Source of the DNA: Eubacterium sp. UBA3782
Lineage (GTDB): Bacteria; Bacillota; Clostridia; Lachnospirales; Lachnospiraceae
Direction: 5' to 3'
Length of the DNA: 64,000 nucleotides
Assembly: GCA_002368795.1 (NCBI GenBank)
Contig: DFFG01000073.1
Coordinates: 4,696 to 68,695 of the forward strand
A program made the translations under genes and the position numbers. Of this stretch, positions 59,675-64,000 are shown in pieces (the stretch's first letter is position 1; every line of letters begins with the position of its first letter). The notes beneath the pieces were generated by a model. It was not told where the DNA came from. It did not search any database and saw nothing but the letters and a program-made list of their open reading frames with translations.

Positions 59675-61948
59675 ATGGAAGAACGTATCAACCACCTGCT
59701 CAACGCTTGTTTTGGGCGAAGCCTGAATGATTGTACCAGGAGCCAGATCTTTCATGTGCTTCTGCAGATCACGAAGGAGGAGATGGCTTCCCGTCCGCGG
59801 ATCAGCGGAAAAAAGAAGCTGTACTATATTTCGGCAGAGTTCCTGATCGGAAAGCTGCTGTCAAACAATCTGATCAACCTCGGCCTGTACGACGAGATCA
59901 ATGCCATTCTAAACAATTACAAGCTGGATATTTCAGACATTGAAGGAATGGAGCCGGAGCCTTCTCTGGGCAACGGAGGCCTTGGCCGGCTTGCGGCCTG
60001 TTTCCTGGATTCTATCGCGACTCTTGGACTGAACGGCGACGGCATCGGCCTGAACTATCATCTTGGTCTGTTTCGCCAGGAGTTTGAAGCAAACCGGCAG
60101 AAGGAACTGCCAAACCCCTGGATCCGTCCGGATTCCTGGCTGACCCGCCGCCCGGAGGGTTTTGATGTCCGTTTCGGACGGTTTACGGTCCACTCGACGA
60201 TGTATGATATCGACGTACCAGGGTATGAGACCGGCACCCGCAGCGCGCTGCATCTGTTCGATCTGGACTCTGTGGATGACAATATCGTCCATCCGGGAAC
60301 GATCACCTTCGACAAATACGATATTTTTAAGAATCTTACGCTGTTTCTGTATCCGGACGACAGTGACCGTCAGGGACAGATCCTGCGTATCTACCAGCAG
60401 TACTTTATGGTCAGCAACGCAGCCCAGCTCATCCTGATGGAGACAGAGCAAAGGGGCGGTGACCTGCTTCATCTGTATGACTATGCCGTCATTCAGATCA
60501 ACGACACGCATCCCTCCCTGATCATTCCGGAGCTGATCCGGCTTCTGATGCAGCGGGGAATCGAGATCGACGAGGCAGCGGATATCGTTCGCAAGACCTG
60601 CGCGTACACCAACCATACGATCCTGGCAGAGGCTCTGGAGAAATGGCCGATCGACTATCTCGAGGAGGTCGTGCCCCAGCTTGTCTGGATCATCCGTTAC
60701 CTGGATGAGCGCGTGCGCCGTGAGACCGAAGATGAGAGTACCTACATCATCGACCAGAATGGCCGTGTACATATGGCGTATATGGACATCCATTACGGTT
60801 TTTCCGTCAATGGTGTTGCTGCGCTGCACACGGATATCCTGAAGAACTCCGAACTGCACAATTTCTATACGCTTTATCCGGAGAAATTCAATAACAAGAC
60901 AAACGGCATCACCTTCCGGCGCTGGCTGATCGCGGCAAATCCCGAGCTGACGGCGTATCTGGAGACGCTGATCGGCAGCGGCTTCCGAAAGGATGCCATG
61001 GAACTGGAGAAGCTGCTGGCCTTCTATGACGACGAGGAAGTCCTTCACCAGATCGGCGTGATCCGTCATCACAACAAGAGAAGAGTCCGGAAATATCTGT
61101 ATGAAACGCAGAATGTGGATCTGAATGTGGATTCCATCATTGACGTACAGGTCAAAAGGCTGCACGAGTACAAGAGACAGCAGCTGAACGCTCTGTATGC
61201 GATCTACAAGCTGATGGAGATCCGGGAGGGAAGACTCCCCGGACGGCCGATCACGATGCTGTTCGGCGCAAAGGCTGCACCGGCCTATACGATCGCCAAG
61301 GATATCATTCATCTGATCCTCTGCCTGCAGGACCTTACCGGTCAGGATCCGCAGCTGCAGCCATACCTGAAGGTCGTCATGGTCGAGAATTACAACGTGA
61401 CGAAAGCGGCAAAGCTGATCCCGGCTGCAGATGTCTCCGAGCAGATCTCCCTGGCGTCAAAAGAGGCCTCCGGCACAGGCAACATGAAGTTCATGCTGAA
61501 CGGTGCGGTGACCATCGGAACCGAGGACGGCGCCAACGTTGAGATCCACGAGCTGGTGGGAGACGACAACATCTATATCTTCGGAAAATCTTCGAAAGAG
61601 GTCGTGGACCTGTATGCAAAGGGCACCTATTCCGCGTCTGAGTATTACGAGTACGATCCGCTCATCAAAAAGCTGACAGATTTCCTGATCAGCGAAGAGA
61701 TGCTGAAGATCGGCGATCCCGAGTGCCTCCGCCGTCTGCACCATGAACTGGTGACCAAGGACTGGTTCATGACACTGCCGGATCTTCGGGACTACATAGA
61801 GACAAAGGAGCGGATGTTCCGCGACTTCGACGACCGGCCGTCCTGGTATCGCAAGGAGCTGGTCAACATAGCAAAAGCCGGCTACTTCTCATCAGACCGT
61901 ACCATACAGCAGTACAACGACGAGATCTGGAAGCTGGACAAGGCTTAA
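59675..61948 (+). CDS. glgP: Glycogen/maltodextrin phosphorylase
   Basis: 757 aa from ATG 59675 (AAGGAGAAAATGACAG). GT35: [60 protein letters not shown] and the PLP lysine in [20 protein letters not shown]. It releases glucose-1-phosphate from alpha-1,4-glucans. Shorter N-terminus than animal enzymes, with no phosphorylation site, as usual for bacteria. The separate -10-like TATTAT at 59578-59583 may give it its own promoter. A6 and B5 follow. Confidence 0.95.
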   Translation: MEERINHLLNACFGRSLNDCTRSQIFHVLLQITKEEMASRPRISGKKKLYYISAEFLIGKLLSNNLINLGLYDEINAILNNYKLDISDIEGMEPEPSLGNGGLGRLAACFLDSIATLGLNGDGIGLNYHLGLFRQEFEANRQKELPNPWIRPDSWLTRRPEGFDVRFGRFTVHSTMYDIDVPGYETGTRSALHLFDLDSVDDNIVHPGTITFDKYDIFKNLTLFLYPDDSDRQGQILRIYQQYFMVSNAAQLILMETEQRGGDLLHLYDYAVIQINDTHPSLIIPELIRLLMQRGIEIDEAADIVRKTCAYTNHTILAEALEKWPIDYLEEVVPQLVWIIRYLDERVRRETEDESTYIIDQNGRVHMAYMDIHYGFSVNGVAALHTDILKNSELHNFYTLYPEKFNNKTNGITFRRWLIAANPELTAYLETLIGSGFRKDAMELEKLLAFYDDEEVLHQIGVIRHHNKRRVRKYLYETQNVDLNVDSIIDVQVKRLHEYKRQQLNALYAIYKLMEIREGRLPGRPITMLFGAKAAPAYTIAKDIIHLILCLQDLTGQDPQLQPYLKVVMVENYNVTKAAKLIPAADVSEQISLASKEASGTGNMKFMLNGAVTIGTEDGANVEIHELVGDDNIYIFGKSSKEVVDLYAKGTYSASEYYEYDPLIKKLTDFLISEEMLKIGDPECLRRLHHELVTKDWFMTLPDLRDYIETKERMFRDFDDRPSWYRKELVNIAKAGYFSSDRTIQQYNDEIWKLDKA

Positions 61949-61958
61949 GGCCGGAATC

Positions 61959-62044
61959 ACACGTCCCCGGAAGACATTAAAGCAAACATTCTGCAGGCCT
62001 GATAAGGCCGAAGCCGTTTGCGTAATGGCTTCCTGGGATGTGTG
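61959..62044 (-). repeat. Family A structured repeat, copy A6
   Basis: CACACGTCCCCGGAAG (61959-61974) pairs with CTTCCTGGGATGTGTG (62029-62044), two imperfect positions. Reverse orientation core: GCAAAC/GTTTGC, apex GGCC/GGCC, conserved CGGCTTCGG and CTGCAGAATGT on the minus strand. B5 follows 21 bases later, so, as at 19765-20040, an A and a B element stand together. Confidence 0.8.
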
Positions 62045-62065
62045 CTGCTGGACATATACGCCAAC

Positions 62066-62240
62066 AAAAGGAGCTGCCGAACCAGACACACATGCATGAA
62101 TATTCTTGCGGGAAACGCTCTCACTCGGTCCTCGCGCAGCGGTACTAAGTCGGAATCTATAGATTCCTCCAAGTACCGGCGCTGCGGATGTTCCCTCCAG
62201 AATATTCATGCTTGTGTCTTGGTTCGGCAGCTCCTTTTTT
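62066..62240 (+). repeat. Family B structured repeat, copy B5
   Basis: AAAAGGAGCTGCCGAACC (62066-62083) pairs perfectly with GGTTCGGCAGCTCCTTTT (62221-62238), with six T. Core: GGGAAACGCTCTCACTCGG, GCAGCGGTACTAAGTCGG, GGAATCTATAGATTCC, CCAAGTACCGGCGCTGCGG, ATGTTCCCTCCAGAATATT. This is the most regular copy and a good reference. Convergent junction: glgP and the CdaR-like gene. Confidence 0.87.
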
Positions 62241-62248
62241 GGCTCTGC

Positions 62249-63325
62249 TCAGCCGGCCTGGCTGTGCAGATATTCGCTTACCATCATGGCCAGCTTGAAG
62301 GTCATGGCGTCGTCGAATTTCCGGATGTCGAGGCCGGTGACTTTTTCCAGCTTCTCCAGGCGGTAGACCAGGGTGTTCCGGTGGATGAAGAGCTGGCGGG
62401 CGGTTTCGGAGATGTTCAGGCTGTTGGCAAAGAAGGTCCGGATCGTTGCCATGTCTTCTTCTGTCAGCTCATCGAAGACACCGTCGGGAAACGTTTCTCG
62501 CAGAAAGCGTTCGCACAAGGCTGTCGGGAGCTGATAGATCAGGCGGCCGATGCCCAGACGGTCGCAGGAGATGATCCGCCGGTCCGGATAGAAGATCCGC
62601 CCGACTTCCAGCGCAAGATGGGCTTCCTTGCAGGAGTGAGACAGAGCGGTCAGGGAGTTGACGGGTTCGCCGTAAGCTACCCGGACAGAGATCATGGCTT
62701 CTGTATTCAGCATGTCGGAAAGGGTGTTGGCCGTCTTCAGGGCGGAGGCAGCCAGGCTGCCGGAGGAAAACTCCTTTACGACAGCGATATGTGCCATATC
62801 CAGGGGCGTGATGAAATCTGAGCCGCGGGGAGCGGTGATGAGGGCGCGCAGCGTCTGCAGCGCCATCTCGTTGTCTTCCTCATCGGTCTCGATCAGAAAT
62901 ACCACCCGGGGCACATCTTCGCGGATCCGCAGCCTGCGCGCTTCGTTCCGGATATCCAGCGGGAGCAGATCATCCAGAAGCAGATGCTGGATGAAATGGC
63001 TCTGATCCGTTTTCTCGCCGGAAGCCTCCATGAGATTATGGATCTCACTTGAGGCAATGCGGCCAAACAGTCCGGCGTCACCTCCATGGGCGAGAAGAAT
63101 ATACTCGGTCCTGTCCCTGTCGCTGATCCGGTATACGAAGATATCCGCCAGCGTCATCTCATCCGCGGCAGACTGCAGAAAGGCATCGATCGCGGACGGA
63201 TCGACGGAAAGCTCCGGGGATGTGGCAAACAGAAGCTGACCGGCTCTTCCCAGAAGAGCAAAATCCGTATGGCAGATGCTGCTAAGTTCCTGAAGCGTTT
63301 TGGAGAGGATGCGGGTGGATATCAT
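62249..63325 (-). CDS. CdaR/PucR-like transcriptional regulator (sugar diacid type)
   Basis: 358 aa. The N-terminal domain (ISTRILSKTLQELSSICHTD, LLGRAGQLLFATSPELSV) is the CdaR sensor; the C-terminus has the PucR HTH: FANSLNISETARQLFIHRNT, LVYRLEKLEKVTGLDIRKFD. Start at 63325 with GGAGGTTTCTC upstream. It lies downstream of the MsmK/UgpC-type ATPase gene on the same strand with a terminator between them. It may control sugar-acid or glycan uptake; target genes are not in view. Confidence 0.85.
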   Translation of the reverse strand: MISTRILSKTLQELSSICHTDFALLGRAGQLLFATSPELSVDPSAIDAFLQSAADEMTLADIFVYRISDRDRTEYILLAHGGDAGLFGRIASSEIHNLMEASGEKTDQSHFIQHLLLDDLLPLDIRNEARRLRIREDVPRVVFLIETDEEDNEMALQTLRALITAPRGSDFITPLDMAHIAVVKEFSSGSLAASALKTANTLSDMLNTEAMISVRVAYGEPVNSLTALSHSCKEAHLALEVGRIFYPDRRIISCDRLGIGRLIYQLPTALCERFLRETFPDGVFDELTEEDMATIRTFFANSLNISETARQLFIHRNTLVYRLEKLEKVTGLDIRKFDDAMTFKLAMMVSEYLHSQAG

Positions 63326-63408
63326 GAGAAACCTCCTGTTTGTGCAGGCTCGCGGCCTGCCGGAAGGGGTGTGTGTAAATGGTGTCAGCTATAGTTTATC
63401 ACAGAAAA

Positions 63409-63433
63409 GGGGATCCCGACAAAGGGGATCCCC
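63409..63433. terminator. Terminator between the ABC ATPase and CdaR-like genes
   Basis: GGGGATCCC (63409-63417) pairs with GGGATCCCC (63425-63433). On the minus strand the stem is followed by TTTTCTG, so it ends the ATPase gene. Confidence 0.7.
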
Positions 63434-63466
63434 GATCGTTTTTTCAGATGTAGAAGCCGTGCTTCA

Positions 63467-64000
63467 TTAGTGAACGATAGCCTGCTCGGTCTCCTTATCG
63501 AAGATGTGCAGCTGATCGATATCCATGGCAAATTTGACATGGGAGCCGGTTCTTGCGGTCGTTCTCGGATCGACACGGGCGGTCATGGAAGTGCCGCCAA
63601 AGTCGAAGTACAGGAATACTTCAGCGCCGAGCAGCTCGTATACGTTGATGGTCGCATCGAAGGTGACCTCAGGATTCTGAGCGATGAAGTCAGCGTTGTC
63701 GGTCAGGTTCTCCGGACGGATACCAGCAACGACGGTCTTGCCGACATAGCCCTTGTCGACAAGGACTTTGCCCTTTGCCTCAGGAAGAAGGAACTTCTGG
63801 CCGGCGATGTTCAGGTATACCTTCGGGCCTGCGGTCTCGACAACAGCGTCAAGGAAGTTCATCTGCGGAGAGCCGATGAAGCCTGCGACGAACAGGTTGT
63901 CCGGAAGGTTGTACAGGTTCTGCGGAGTGTCGACCTGCTGTACGATACCGTCCTTCATAACGACGATACGGGTACCCAGTGTCATAGCCTCGGTCTGGTC
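63467..64000 (-). CDS. MsmK/UgpC-type sugar ABC transporter ATP-binding protein, C-terminal part (5' truncated by window)
   Basis: The frame is open to the window edge and reads DQTEAMTLGTRIVVMKDG, the end of the ABC ATPase domain (switch-region DQTEAMTL), followed by the regulatory OB-fold TOBE domain (VVAGIRPENLTDNADFIAQN, EVFLYFDFGGTSMTARVDPR). The N-terminal Walker motifs lie outside. Such ATPases serve several oligosaccharide importers and fit the alpha-glucan genes nearby. The codon use, with almost only preferred codons, suggests high expression. Confidence 0.9.
   Translation of the reverse strand, partial: DQTEAMTLGTRIVVMKDGIVQQVDTPQNLYNLPDNLFVAGFIGSPQMNFLDAVVETAGPKVYLNIAGQKFLLPEAKGKVLVDKGYVGKTVVAGIRPENLTDNADFIAQNPEVTFDATINVYELLGAEVFLYFDFGGTSMTARVDPRTTARTGSHVKFAMDIDQLHIFDKETEQAIVH

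Noticed and set aside
19861..62240. Family B elements as insertion sequences or MITEs with a transposase
   Set aside because: No ORF, no conserved terminal inverted repeats (outer stems differ in sequence between copies) and no target duplications. Past mobility is possible, but a transposon label is not supported.
7660..62240. CRISPR-like array from the repeated elements
   Set aside because: Copies are dispersed at single junctions many kilobases apart, not regularly spaced, and no cas gene is present.

Overview
The window looks like chromosome of an anaerobic Clostridia member of the Bacillota, most likely a Lachnospiraceae-type organism. The reasons are strong AGGAGG ribosome sites, base composition a little above half G+C, HPr kinase, YolD/UmuC, CmpB-like and DUF5685-type families, and repeated aconitase-family, URO-D and CdaR/PucR-type genes. 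There is no rRNA, tRNA, prophage, insertion sequence or CRISPR array that I can support. The assignment is inference from gene families.

Layout. 1-2.4 kb: end of a LysR regulator, then metY with a promoter, a 39-codon leader ORF and an attenuator-like terminator. 2.4-4.0 kb (minus): oxidoreductase and small membrane protein. 4.4-7.6 kb: a three-gene GlpA/GlpB/DUF1667 redox operon. 7.9-9.0 kb (minus): a membrane protein and a frameshifted pseudogene. 9.4-19.8 kb: carbohydrate genes (GH32 sucrase, GH43, amylosucrase-like GH13, arabinose-isomerase-like) with a methyltransferase, a CmpB-like membrane protein, an XRE regulator and a histidine phosphatase. 20.0-23.6 kb (minus): two LeuD-LeuC-type pairs in tandem. 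23.8-27.1 kb: ferredoxin-fused aldo/keto reductase, Y-family polymerase, YolD. 27.9-35.7 kb: a run of zinc-ribbon protein, DUF5685-like protein, DnaJ-like protein, unknown, FtsH, UvrC and HprK. 35.9-38.5 kb (minus): a class A PBP. 38.7-42.9 kb: YigZ, cyclophilin, TsaE-TsaB-RimI, PNP. 43.0-45.9 kb: an ABC importer. 46.2-49.1 kb: URO-D protein divergent from a PucR-like regulator. 49.3-52.6 kb: VTC-domain/DUF4956 pair, unknown protein, acylphosphatase. 52.8-57.8 kb: orphan lipoprotein, GalM, two-component system. 58.0-64.0 kb: MalQ and GlgP (alpha-glucan use), a CdaR-like regulator and the end of an MsmK/UgpC-type ATPase.

The most striking feature is two families of structured intergenic repeats. 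Family A (six copies, about 80-90 bp) and family B (five copies, about 175 bp) have conserved cores and outer stems whose sequence differs from copy to copy while pairing is kept. By eye they occupy eight of the ten convergent gene junctions and none of the tandem or divergent ones, so they probably work as bidirectional terminators or 3'-end RNA elements, and the conserved cores suggest a further function. I do not recognise either family. The second notable item is a class A PBP whose glycosyltransferase motifs are intact but whose three transpeptidase motifs are all substituted. A third is the metY leader region. Smaller leads are an 11-bp-spaced direct repeat shared by the two-component operon and the VTC/DUF4956 promoter, and the duplicated LeuCD-type pairs without leuA or leuB.
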